Assembly: GCA_913049555.1 (NCBI GenBank)
Contig: CAJWYM010000021.1
Span: 1 to 44,922, forward strand
DNA: 44,922 nt
From: an uncultured Opitutia bacterium
Lineage (GTDB): Bacteria > Verrucomicrobiota > Verrucomicrobiia > Opitutales > CAJWYM01
Reading direction: 5' to 3'
The position numbers were made by a program, and so were the translations under genes. Every line of letters starts with the position of its first letter. The first letter of the stretch is position 1. A model generated the notes under the pieces. The model was not told the DNA's origin. It did not search any database and worked only from the letters and a program-made list of their open reading frames with translations. Below, one piece after another: positions 28,270 to 35,875 of the stretch.

Positions 28270-30018
28270 TTAGGCTTTGTTTTTCTTTTTATGAGCGTGG
28301 AATTCTGGCCAAGTCAAAGTTCCATCCTTATTTGTATCCGCATCAGGATTTAATTTGAAATATTTGTCTTTCCAATCAGAAGCGCCACTGTCTGCATCTT
28401 GAACTTTTTCAACCGTTTTGGATCCTGGATTTTTAACTTTAGCAGGAACCGTTTTCATAATTTTAGATTTTAGCTTTTGTTTGATGGCATCAAACTCAGG
28501 GTTGTTGGCTAGATTTTTCCATTCATGTTTGTCATTTTTGTGGTTGTACAGTTCCTCGCTACCATCGGAATAATGAATGTAGCGATAATCTTTGGATCTA
28601 GCTGCCAAATGCTGCTTTTGTGGAGATTTACTTTTCCAGCTTGCTTGAATACTAATTGCCACATCCGGTCCTGACCAATCTGTAGTTTCTGGGTTTAGCA
28701 AGAAAGGTTTTAAGCTATTTCCATCCAATTCCACTCCTTGATCATTTCGTTTGTGATCTTTATTCCAATCACACAAGTCTTTTACAGTTGGGAAAATATC
28801 TAAAAGACTCACAGGATGACTGACTTGACTACCCGCATATGCTGAATTTCTGGGATCTTTTATTATCAAGGGCACTTTAGTGCTCTCTTCCCAAAGAGTG
28901 TATTTCCAAAGCTCCTCTTTCTCGCTGATATGGTAACCATGGTCGCTGAATAGTAAAACAATCGTGTTTTCTTTGAATCTACTGTTTTCTATTGCGTCCA
29001 AGGCTACACCTACTTGATCATCAGCAAATTTGATAGATGCCAAATAAGCCTGAGTATAGGCTTTTAAGGCATCCTCTTTAGTTGGGTAACCACTTACAAG
29101 GCCATCAAAAGCCCTTTGTCCACGACTCTTTGAATTATTCAAATTTGCACTTCCTATATCATCTCGGTCATTTTCTTGGGTGATTGGAAGTTTGATTTTA
29201 TCAACAGGAAACAAGTTGAAATACTTTTCTGGAACCACGAGTGGTGTGTGAGGACGGATCAATCCATATCCTATGAAAAATGGTTTAGAATTTGGATTTT
29301 CATCAAGCTCTTGGATTGTTTTTTTCAACCATTCCGCGCTTTTCTCATCGGTCAATAGGTCTCTATCTTCAGCACTGTTATATTTGAACGCAGTTTTACC
29401 AACCCAACCCGAATTGTGCCATCCGGTAAATCCTGAGGTCTTGTCAGTTGAAGGAACAGAAGGCACATCAGACAAAGGAGCAAAAGTAGCATCCAAAGCA
29501 CCCAACTCAGCCATTGCTTTTGGGTTGGAAGGATGGATCACGTTTTTTTTGCCATCCCAAGCCATCGGTCCGTAATCCGCAGGAATTCCTTTTTTAGTCC
29601 ACATATTCGGTCTAGATGTGTGGAGAACTTTGCCGGTTTGCAATGCAGTGTAATCATTGTCTTTAGCGTATTCACCGAGCGTTTTATTGTTTTTAATGAT
29701 CGGGTTGTTCATCCAATTATCAAATCCCCAGCATCCTGAATTCCAAGGAGCTATGCCTGTCATAAAACTAGCTCTAGATGGCGAACAAACAGCAACCGTA
29801 GTATGGGCATTCGTAAAGAGAACTCCAGACCTAGCGAGACGGTCTATATTTGGTGTATCCGCCTGAGGATGTCCCCCTAAAACACCGATATAATCGTTTA
29901 AATCATCCAAAACAATCATCAAAACATTCGGCTTTTCTTGAGAATGCAACGATGGGTTGAAGATGAATAAATTAAGAGTAATTAAATTTCCAAGTAAAAA
30001 AAAGAGGTTCAATTTCAT
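28270..30018 (-). CDS. Secreted type I sulfatase, iduronate-2-sulfatase-like
   Basis: A 582-residue exported sulfatase. A signal peptide covers residues 1 to about 26. The metal-binding D38-D39 occurs in VLDDLNDY, the formylglycine motif is C78-S-P-S-R, and SDHGYHISEKEELWKY holds the second metal site. The wide spacing and the DDLNDY variant resemble iduronate-2-sulfatase-like S1 members. The C-terminus ends with an EF-hand-like loop, DADTNKDGTLTWPEF. The cysteine must be converted to formylglycine by a maturase not present in this window. The leader is only A/T-rich; see the promoter entry. It is followed on the same strand by the giant protein. Confidence 0.93.
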   Translation of the reverse strand: MKLNLFFLLGNLITLNLFIFNPSLHSQEKPNVLMIVLDDLNDYIGVLGGHPQADTPNIDRLARSGVLFTNAHTTVAVCSPSRASFMTGIAPWNSGCWGFDNWMNNPIIKNNKTLGEYAKDNDYTALQTGKVLHTSRPNMWTKKGIPADYGPMAWDGKKNVIHPSNPKAMAELGALDATFAPLSDVPSVPSTDKTSGFTGWHNSGWVGKTAFKYNSAEDRDLLTDEKSAEWLKKTIQELDENPNSKPFFIGYGLIRPHTPLVVPEKYFNLFPVDKIKLPITQENDRDDIGSANLNNSKSRGQRAFDGLVSGYPTKEDALKAYTQAYLASIKFADDQVGVALDAIENSRFKENTIVLLFSDHGYHISEKEELWKYTLWEESTKVPLIIKDPRNSAYAGSQVSHPVSLLDIFPTVKDLCDWNKDHKRNDQGVELDGNSLKPFLLNPETTDWSGPDVAISIQASWKSKSPQKQHLAARSKDYRYIHYSDGSEELYNHKNDKHEWKNLANNPEFDAIKQKLKSKIMKTVPAKVKNPGSKTVEKVQDADSGASDWKDKYFKLNPDADTNKDGTLTWPEFHAHKKKNKA

Positions 30019-30027
30019 AATTGTATT

Positions 30028-30055
30028 ATAATAGTATAAATAAATAATAAGTCAA
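30028..30055 (-). promoter_or_regulatory. Putative promoter giving near-leaderless sulfatase mRNA
   Basis: On the minus strand, TTGACT (30055-30050) and TATTAT (30033-30028) are 16 bases apart; an overlapping TATAAT (30030-30025) lies 19 bases from the same -35. Either would start transcription within about 3 bases of the ATG at 30018. No ribosome-binding site is present. Motif-based only. Confidence 0.45.
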
Positions 30056-30305
30056 CAGTCACAAATAAAATAAACTTTCATTCGTTATACTGAGGCTGCA
30101 AAAGCTTGGATGCTAAGTGAGTAAATTTTAAGATTAAAAAAAGACTCAATGATATTTCCTAAATTCCTTATGAATTAAAGTGCCTTTGATTCTCTGCTTA
30201 AATACCCATTTATTAGGAAAACATGAATGAATTCTTCTGAATAGATCCTTACATTATCAAATGTATTTTTGGGGTTGTGGAGCATTTATTACGAAAATTA
30301 GATTT

Positions 30306-30338
30306 CCAGACTCTAAATAGGCTACCAGTAGAATCTGG
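30306..30338. promoter_or_regulatory. Inverted repeat in divergent control region
   Basis: CCAGACTCTA (30306-30315) and TAGAATCTGG (30329-30338) are inverted with one mismatch in ten and a 13-base spacer. It could be a regulator-binding dyad (the AraC neighbour is the obvious candidate) or an RNA hairpin. No direct evidence. Confidence 0.3.
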
Positions 30339-30570
30339 TTAACTCCCAGCTATTAAAAAACTCTAGTTGCAGAAGATTCATCGCATGGGAGGATAAAATG
30401 CACTTTTATAATTCTTATTATTTATATAAATATCGTTATTAAATTTTAAAAATAAATATTATTTTAATTACAAATAAAGATGCTAATTAATGTTAAATAG
30501 TGTTTTATGATTTTAAATACATAAATATGAATATAATTTTAAAATAAAACTTGTCAAATTACGTAAAATA

Positions 30571-31371
30571 GTGAACTTTGGATTTGTGGATGTAATACAG
30601 GACAGCCAAGTTGATTTTGAAAATGAAAGACTTCTCTTTCTTCAATCGCTTCAGTCGGGCCAGTTTTTTGAAAATTTGTTCGATTGTGTTCCAGGAGTAT
30701 TCTATTTTGTGAAAAATAAGAAAGGACAATTTATTGCTTGTAGCTTAGGTTTTGCAAAAGCTTTAAGTTGCCAGTCTGTTGAAGATTTATTAGGAAAAAC
30801 GGACTATGACTTTACCCCTAATTTTTTGGCGGATGGGTTTGTTGCGGACGATCGAAAAGTATTAGAATCTAAGAAGCCGATCTACAATAAAGTGGAATTA
30901 GTTCCAACTTCAACCGGTTCTCTTGACTGGCTTTCCACTTCTAAGATTCCTTTGATTTCAAAACAAGGCGAGGCGGTTGGAATCGCTGGCATCACAAGAA
31001 TCCTTTTGGACTCGGAAGCTTTTTATTCCAATTCTCCAGAAATGAGAGAGATCATTCAATATATTAGGGATCATTTCAGTGAGAAGATTTCCATGGCAGA
31101 AACTGCAAGTATTGGAAACGTTTCCGTGAGTACTCAAGAGCGATTGTTTAAAAGCACATTCAATATAACACCCAACATGTTCTTAAGAAAAATTAGACTC
31201 AATGCAGCTTGTGCCCATTTGAGGAATAGCGACCTCTCAATTCCTAAAATAGCGGTTCAATGTGGATTGAATGACCAGACGAATATGACTCGCGCATTTA
31301 GAATCGAACTGAAAATTACCCCATTACAATATCGAAAGCGATTTTCACAAAATAAAGAAAGAGAGAAATGA
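30571..31371 (+). CDS. AraC-family regulator with PAS sensor domain
   Basis: A 266-residue transcription factor. Residues about 33-150 form a PAS domain (FDCVPGVFYFVKNKKGQFIA, LLGKTDYDFTP, then KIPLISKQGEAVGIAGITR). Residues about 160-262 form the paired helix-turn-helix AraC domain, ending ITPLQYRKRF. No upstream ATG exists in this frame before a stop at 30514, so the GTG at 30571 is the start. PAS-AraC fusions are common in Verrucomicrobia, Planctomycetes and Lentisphaerae. The gene overlaps the next by 4 bases, so it is likely the local activator of the sugar genes and possibly of the divergent sulfatase. Confidence 0.88.
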   Translation: MNFGFVDVIQDSQVDFENERLLFLQSLQSGQFFENLFDCVPGVFYFVKNKKGQFIACSLGFAKALSCQSVEDLLGKTDYDFTPNFLADGFVADDRKVLESKKPIYNKVELVPTSTGSLDWLSTSKIPLISKQGEAVGIAGITRILLDSEAFYSNSPEMREIIQYIRDHFSEKISMAETASIGNVSVSTQERLFKSTFNITPNMFLRKIRLNAACAHLRNSDLSIPKIAVQCGLNDQTNMTRAFRIELKITPLQYRKRFSQNKEREK

Positions 31372-32546
31372 ATAATAGAAGACTTAGAGTTGGATTAGTA
31401 GGCGGCGGACAGGGATCCTTCTTTGCTCATCCCCATATAAAAGCCATTCATATGGATGGCAAAGCTGCCGTCGTTGCTGCTGCCTTGAGAAGCAATCCTG
31501 AGGCGGCTATAGAAGATGCCAAAAATTGGGCTTTCCCAATCAAAGGGTATGCCTCTTACCAAGAAATGATTCAGGATCAGAAAAATCTTCCTGAGAATGA
31601 AAAGTTAGATTATATAGTAATCGTAACTCCAAATCATGCTCATTATGATCCTGCAAAACTAGCACTGGAGGCAGGAATTCCAGTTTTTTGTGAGAAGCCG
31701 TTGACATTAAATCTGTCTGAGGCTCAAGACTTAAAGTCTTTGTCTCAAAGTCATCGAGTTCCTTTTGCTGTAGCGCATACCTATCTAGGACATTGGAGCT
31801 CTCGATTCAGTCGTTTTTTAGTCCAAAGTGGCTTGATCGGGGAAGTTCGATGGGTGGATTCTTCTTACTTGCAGGGTTGGTTGGCTCATAAATCTGAAGA
31901 GGACGGTCAGAAGCAAGCGGCTTGGAGAACCGATCCAAGCAAAACAGGTATCTCTAATTGCGGGGGCGATATTGGAACGCATGCTTACATGCAATTAAGA
32001 TATTTGACTGGATTAGAAGTTGAGGAGGTCTCTGCAAGGCTTGAGTCCTTTGTAGAAGGGCGCAATTTGGATGATCATTTTACTACCTACTGTAAACTTT
32101 CCAATGGCTCTAAGGCCCTTATTCGAGCCTCTCAAATCGCAATTGGACATAAGAATAATTTTACAATTGAAATCAATGGCAGTCATGGATCTTTAATTTG
32201 GAAACAAGAGGAGTCTGAATGTGTCCGCGTTCTTTTACCGGATCAGCCTGATCGGATTTACTGGAGAGGCGATGTTTTTCCCAATGATGGTTTCTTAAAT
32301 GACATTCCTGAGGATTTGTTGGAAGAATCCACTTTGCCATCAGGACATTCTGAAGGATTTCATGATGCTTTAGCTCGTTTGCACCGATCTTTTGCTCAGG
32401 ATGTCCGATCCTACAATAATAATGATGATTTTCATTGTGATGGTTCTAAGTATGCCAACGTTGAAGATGGTCGATTGGGAGTTGCTTTTATCAATGCAGC
32501 CGTATCCTCAAATCAAGAGGATGGCGCTTGGAAAACAATTCAATAA
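31368..32546 (+). CDS. Gfo/Idh/MocA-family NAD(P)-dependent oxidoreductase
   Basis: A 392-residue dehydrogenase. The Rossmann fold begins RVGLVGGGQGSFFAHPHIKA. The EKP motif containing the catalytic-site lysine is intact in FCEKPLTLNLSEAQ (about residues 105-118). The GGDIGTHAYMQLRYLTG block carries the conserved His of the active site. Such enzymes oxidise or reduce sugars, inositols or sugar acids; the substrate is not known. It overlaps the AraC stop by 4 bases and is followed after 33 bases by the TIM-barrel gene, a common pairing in sugar or inositol catabolism. Confidence 0.93.
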   Translation: MNNRRLRVGLVGGGQGSFFAHPHIKAIHMDGKAAVVAAALRSNPEAAIEDAKNWAFPIKGYASYQEMIQDQKNLPENEKLDYIVIVTPNHAHYDPAKLALEAGIPVFCEKPLTLNLSEAQDLKSLSQSHRVPFAVAHTYLGHWSSRFSRFLVQSGLIGEVRWVDSSYLQGWLAHKSEEDGQKQAAWRTDPSKTGISNCGGDIGTHAYMQLRYLTGLEVEEVSARLESFVEGRNLDDHFTTYCKLSNGSKALIRASQIAIGHKNNFTIEINGSHGSLIWKQEESECVRVLLPDQPDRIYWRGDVFPNDGFLNDIPEDLLEESTLPSGHSEGFHDALARLHRSFAQDVRSYNNNDDFHCDGSKYANVEDGRLGVAFINAAVSSNQEDGAWKTIQ

Positions 32547-32579
32547 GATTTTACTAACAATTCAAAAATTTCAAATATT

Positions 32580-33614
32580 ATGCCAAGACAGATTACATTA
32601 TTCACCGGCCAGTGGGCTGACTTATCCATTGAAGAACTTGCCCCTCGCATTAAAGAGATGGGCTACGACGGGGTTGAACTCGCATGCTGGGGAGATCACT
32701 TTGATGTGAAGTCTGCGCTTCAAGATCCTGAATATTGCGACCAGAAATGGGCACTCTTAAAGAAGCACGGATTGGAATGTTATTCCATCAGCAATCACTT
32801 GGTTGGTCAGGCTGTATGCGACCTCATTGACGAGAGACATCAATCAATCCTGAGTCCTGAAATCTTTGGGGAGGGAGATCCAGAGAGCGTTCGAAAAAGG
32901 GCAGCAGAGGAAATGATGCAGACTGCTAGAGCAGCCCGAAAATTCATGGATGCCCGACCTGGTGGGTCTCCTGAAAAAGTGGTTGTGAATGGATTCACAG
33001 GTTCTTCTATTTGGCATTTACTATATTCCTTTCCTCCAGTTACTCCGGGCCAAATAAAGGGTGGATTTGTAGACTTTTCAGAGCGTTGGAATCCAATTTT
33101 AGAGGTATTCCAAGAAGAAAATGTTTATTTTGCATTAGAGGTTCATCCAACAGAAATTGCATTTGATATTGCGAGTGCCCACACCGCTTTAGATGCAATT
33201 AACAATCATCCTAATTTTGGCTTTAACTACGATCCCAGTCACTTAGGTTATCAAGGGGTTGACTATGTAAAATTCATTCGAGAATTTAGAGATCGCATTT
33301 TTCATTGTCATATAAAGGATGCATGGTGGAATCACGGCAATGGCGATGTCGGTGTATTTGGGGGTCATACTGATTTTGGTGATCCTCGCAGATTTTGGGA
33401 TTTTAGATCTCCGGGGCGCGGAGATATTAATTTTGAAGAAATTATTGTAGCATTGAATGATATCCACTACGCAGGTCCTCTGTCCATAGAATGGGAGGAC
33501 ATCCGTATGGATCGCTTTTCGGGGGCTACCGAGGCTTGCCAATTCACCAAAAACTTAGATTTTGCTCCATCAGATGTCGCGTTTGATGCAGCATTTGATA
33601 AAGAAAAACAATAA
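32580..33614 (+). CDS. Sugar phosphate isomerase/epimerase (xylose isomerase-like TIM barrel)
   Basis: A 344-residue TIM-barrel protein of the AP endonuclease 2/xylose isomerase-like superfamily. Metal ligands of the family appear in order: the Glu in [10 protein letters not shown], the Asp and His in [11 protein letters not shown], the His in [11 protein letters not shown], and the Glu in SIEWEDIRM. The first segment [20 protein letters not shown] is typical. It presumably acts on the product or substrate of the adjoining oxidoreductase. The leader lacks a ribosome site. The stop codon TAA (33612-33614) lies inside the left ATAAA repeat flanking the palindromic element. Confidence 0.92.
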   Translation: MPRQITLFTGQWADLSIEELAPRIKEMGYDGVELACWGDHFDVKSALQDPEYCDQKWALLKKHGLECYSISNHLVGQAVCDLIDERHQSILSPEIFGEGDPESVRKRAAEEMMQTARAARKFMDARPGGSPEKVVVNGFTGSSIWHLLYSFPPVTPGQIKGGFVDFSERWNPILEVFQEENVYFALEVHPTEIAFDIASAHTALDAINNHPNFGFNYDPSHLGYQGVDYVKFIREFRDRIFHCHIKDAWWNHGNGDVGVFGGHTDFGDPRRFWDFRSPGRGDINFEEIIVALNDIHYAGPLSIEWEDIRMDRFSGATEACQFTKNLDFAPSDVAFDAAFDKEKQ

Positions 33615-33615
33615 A

Positions 33616-33777
33616 CCTAAATGCCTCAGTTGACTCGCTGATTTATCATCAATCTTATGGACTGCAATAACATACGAAAATCTTCGATGTAGCCAGAGGC
33701 TACTACTTTAGAATTTCGTAAGTCATTTCGAATCATAATATTGATGATATTCTCTACTCTCAACTGAGTTATTTAGG
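33616..33777. mobile_element. 162-bp palindrome with direct-repeat flanks, MITE candidate
   Basis: The left arm begins CCTAAATGCCTCAGTTGA at 33616 and the right arm ends TCAACTGAGTTATTTAGG at 33777. The arms are about 80 bases each, inverted, and agree at roughly three quarters of positions across several blocks (ATCATCAAT, TACGAAA, GTAGCC), with a three-base centre AGA at 33695-33697. Immediately outside, ATAAA occurs at 33611-33615 and again at 33778-33782, as a target duplication would. There is no coding sequence. A non-autonomous palindromic transposable element fits best; a large bidirectional hairpin terminator between the convergent genes is the alternative. Confidence 0.6.
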
Positions 33778-33860
33778 ATAAAATCTAGTCAGGAAATTTG
33801 TTTGGAAAATTTGGATCGAATCGCCATTAGAGAAGTGATGTAAATAATTTGCTAGAAGCG

Positions 33861-35555
33861 TTACAGATCTCTTTGTAATAGGATTTGCTCTTTCAATGCG
33901 TAAGGATAATTGGGGGCAATTTTCAAAGCTTTTTTTAGCAAATCCATTGCTTTATCACGTTTGCCTTGAATTCTAAATAGAGTTGCTAAAGAGACATAGG
34001 CATTTGGCTTATAGGGACTTAAATGGATTGCCTGGTTGTAAGCTTTTATGGCTAAGTCAAATTTACCCATCCTAGAAGCTGTAACGCCTAAATTTAAAAA
34101 GGCATTGCGGTGGTTGGGTTCCAATTCGATTGATTTTTTCAGAGATTCAATTGCTTTTTTAAATTGTTTTAGATTACAAAAGGCCAGTCCAATATTTGAA
34201 TGGGCATCTGCAAGATTTGGATTCAATGAAAGGGCCTTATCAAAATGATCTATGGCCTTTTTCGAATCGCCATTTAGGATTAAATGACTGCCTAAATTGT
34301 TCCAAGCTCTTGCATTTTTTGGCTGTTTTTGAGTAATGTCCTCCCATATTTTCTCAGTGGATTGATACACTTTATTTCTCTCAATGGTATTGAACCCCAA
34401 AAAAACAAGAGTACCAAAATAAAGGAGGAATCCTATTTTATTAAAATTTTTATTCGGTTTTATTTTAGAAACCACATAAATAGATAATACCAAAAAACTT
34501 ATGAGTGCAGCTAAAGGAAGTACAAATCTATGCTCGGCTGCGACTGAGGTTTGTATGGGAACAAATGACGATGTGGGTCCTAGAACTAAGAACAAAAAAA
34601 GAATCGGATAAAAAATTTTCCATTTTTTAAAAAATGCAGACCACAAGCTAACAATCAAAATGACTGACAAACTCAATCCATAGGCCCAAAATTCCTTGAT
34701 GGATACCTCGGGGGCCATATAGTCAATACAAAGATTTAAAGGCCACAGGCTCAGGCTTATATATTTCCAAATAAATTTCCACTGCATCATAAAATAATCT
34801 GAAGAGGAAATAAGACTCGTTCCAACACTGGCATTTCTAGGGTACAAATACATCCAGAGAGCAAGAATCAGCCAAGTTGAAAACAAACCCATCAATAGAA
34901 TTCTTTTTTCTTTAAATTGTCTTTTAAAAGAAATCCCGTAGACATTTGAATAAAGAAGCATGACAGCAATTGGAGCTGTAAACATAGATTCCTTACTGCT
35001 CATTCCCAATGCACAAAAGACAATTGCATAGCTATAATTCCTGTAAGAAGGATTTTTTAAGACTGCAATCGAGTAATACAAAGTCAGGATATAAAAAAGG
35101 ATCATGAAACCTTCAGCTCGTTGAACTGTATAGGTAACTACATTGGTTCCTAAGGGGTGCACCAACCAAAGAGAGGAAATAACAAAAGCTAAGTAAATGG
35201 TCGTGGATCGGATGAAAAATAAGTCCTCTAGGAGCCTCTGAAGAAGTTTAAAAAGAAAGCAGGCGGAGAGAATGTGAATACTCAGATTGAATAAATGGTA
35301 TCCCCGAACGTTTAAATCCCCAACCGCATAGTTTAAAGCAAGGCTTAAACATACAACAGGTCTACCCCAAGGAGTTTCATCTTCTCCGACCTGCATTATA
35401 TTTTGGATAGGCCATAAAGATCGGATGGCAGGATTTTCAACGATCCCCAAAATATCATCAAATAAAAATGGGGTTTCAATCGCTCCAGTATAACAAATCA
35501 GAGCTAGCAAAATATAAATTTTCCAGTAATGGCGAATCAATAAGTGATCAATCAT
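33861..35555 (-). CDS. TMTC-like GT-C membrane protein with C-terminal TPRs
   Basis: A 564-residue protein. Residues 1 to about 385 hold about ten to twelve hydrophobic helices with an early acidic site in FLFDDILGIVENP, the pattern of GT-C dolichyl or polyprenyl-phosphate-dependent glycosyltransferases. The conserved first-loop DD acts as catalytic acid in that fold. Residues about 400-560 hold four to five TPR units (NARAWNNLGSHLILNGDSKK, DAHSNIGLAFCNLKQFKKAI). This layout resembles eukaryotic TMTC O-mannosyltransferases and their bacterial relatives. A role in protein or surface O-glycosylation is inferred. The gene is convergent with the sugar operon across the palindromic element. Confidence 0.83.
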   Translation of the reverse strand: MIDHLLIRHYWKIYILLALICYTGAIETPFLFDDILGIVENPAIRSLWPIQNIMQVGEDETPWGRPVVCLSLALNYAVGDLNVRGYHLFNLSIHILSACFLFKLLQRLLEDLFFIRSTTIYLAFVISSLWLVHPLGTNVVTYTVQRAEGFMILFYILTLYYSIAVLKNPSYRNYSYAIVFCALGMSSKESMFTAPIAVMLLYSNVYGISFKRQFKEKRILLMGLFSTWLILALWMYLYPRNASVGTSLISSSDYFMMQWKFIWKYISLSLWPLNLCIDYMAPEVSIKEFWAYGLSLSVILIVSLWSAFFKKWKIFYPILFLFLVLGPTSSFVPIQTSVAAEHRFVLPLAALISFLVLSIYVVSKIKPNKNFNKIGFLLYFGTLVFLGFNTIERNKVYQSTEKIWEDITQKQPKNARAWNNLGSHLILNGDSKKAIDHFDKALSLNPNLADAHSNIGLAFCNLKQFKKAIESLKKSIELEPNHRNAFLNLGVTASRMGKFDLAIKAYNQAIHLSPYKPNAYVSLATLFRIQGKRDKAMDLLKKALKIAPNYPYALKEQILLQRDL

Positions 35556-35623
35556 AGATTTGTTTAGTCTTAGACGTTTGTATATAATTCAACAAACTAT
35601 GAGGGTTCAACACAAAAGCGGAG

Positions 35624-35639
35624 TCTCTCGAACGAGAGA
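35624..35639. promoter_or_regulatory. Perfect short dyad, possible operator
   Basis: TCTCTCG (35624-35630) and CGAGAGA (35633-35639) are perfect inverted repeats around AA. The two-base centre is too small for an RNA loop, so a protein-binding dyad is more likely. It lies midway between two divergent genes. Confidence 0.35.
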
Positions 35640-35781
35640 GAGGATTGTTTAGAAAAGCAAATTTGATTTTCATATATGAAATTCATCTACTGAATTTTTC
35701 AGAAATATAAAGAAGCAAAAAAATAAAGAGGGTCTTTTTTCAAACCTTGTTAACCTTTGGGAGTTATTGTTGTAATACTAT

Positions 35782-35810
35782 TTGAAAATTCAATAAAGTA
35801 CTATTATATT
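35782..35810 (+). promoter_or_regulatory. Putative promoter of modular sulfatase
   Basis: TTGAAA (35782-35787) and TATATT (35805-35810) are 17 bases apart, about 66 bases upstream of the ATG at 35876. Flanking A/T richness lowers the weight of the match. Confidence 0.45.
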
Positions 35811-35875
35811 ATAATAGGATAAAATAAATTATGTTTAGACTCTTTTATTCGAAATAATAAAAACAAAAAGATCCA

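Larger units (their letters stand above)
30019..30570. other. 552-base intergenic region between sulfatase and AraC gene
   Basis: No convincing gene in either strand. It holds the sulfatase promoter at the left, an inverted repeat at 30306-30338, and at about 30415-30560 an extremely A/T-rich stretch with many AAATA and TAAT runs, including a TATAAT at 30532-30537. It separates divergent genes and so is the likely control region for both the sulfatase and the regulator operon. Confidence 0.7.
35556..35875. other. 320-base divergent intergenic region
   Basis: Lies between the TMTC-like gene and the modular sulfatase. It contains a perfect short dyad TCTCTCG-AA-CGAGAGA at 35624-35639 and a promoter-like pair at 35782-35810. 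The right half is very A/T rich. No gene or RNA was recognised. Confidence 0.6.
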
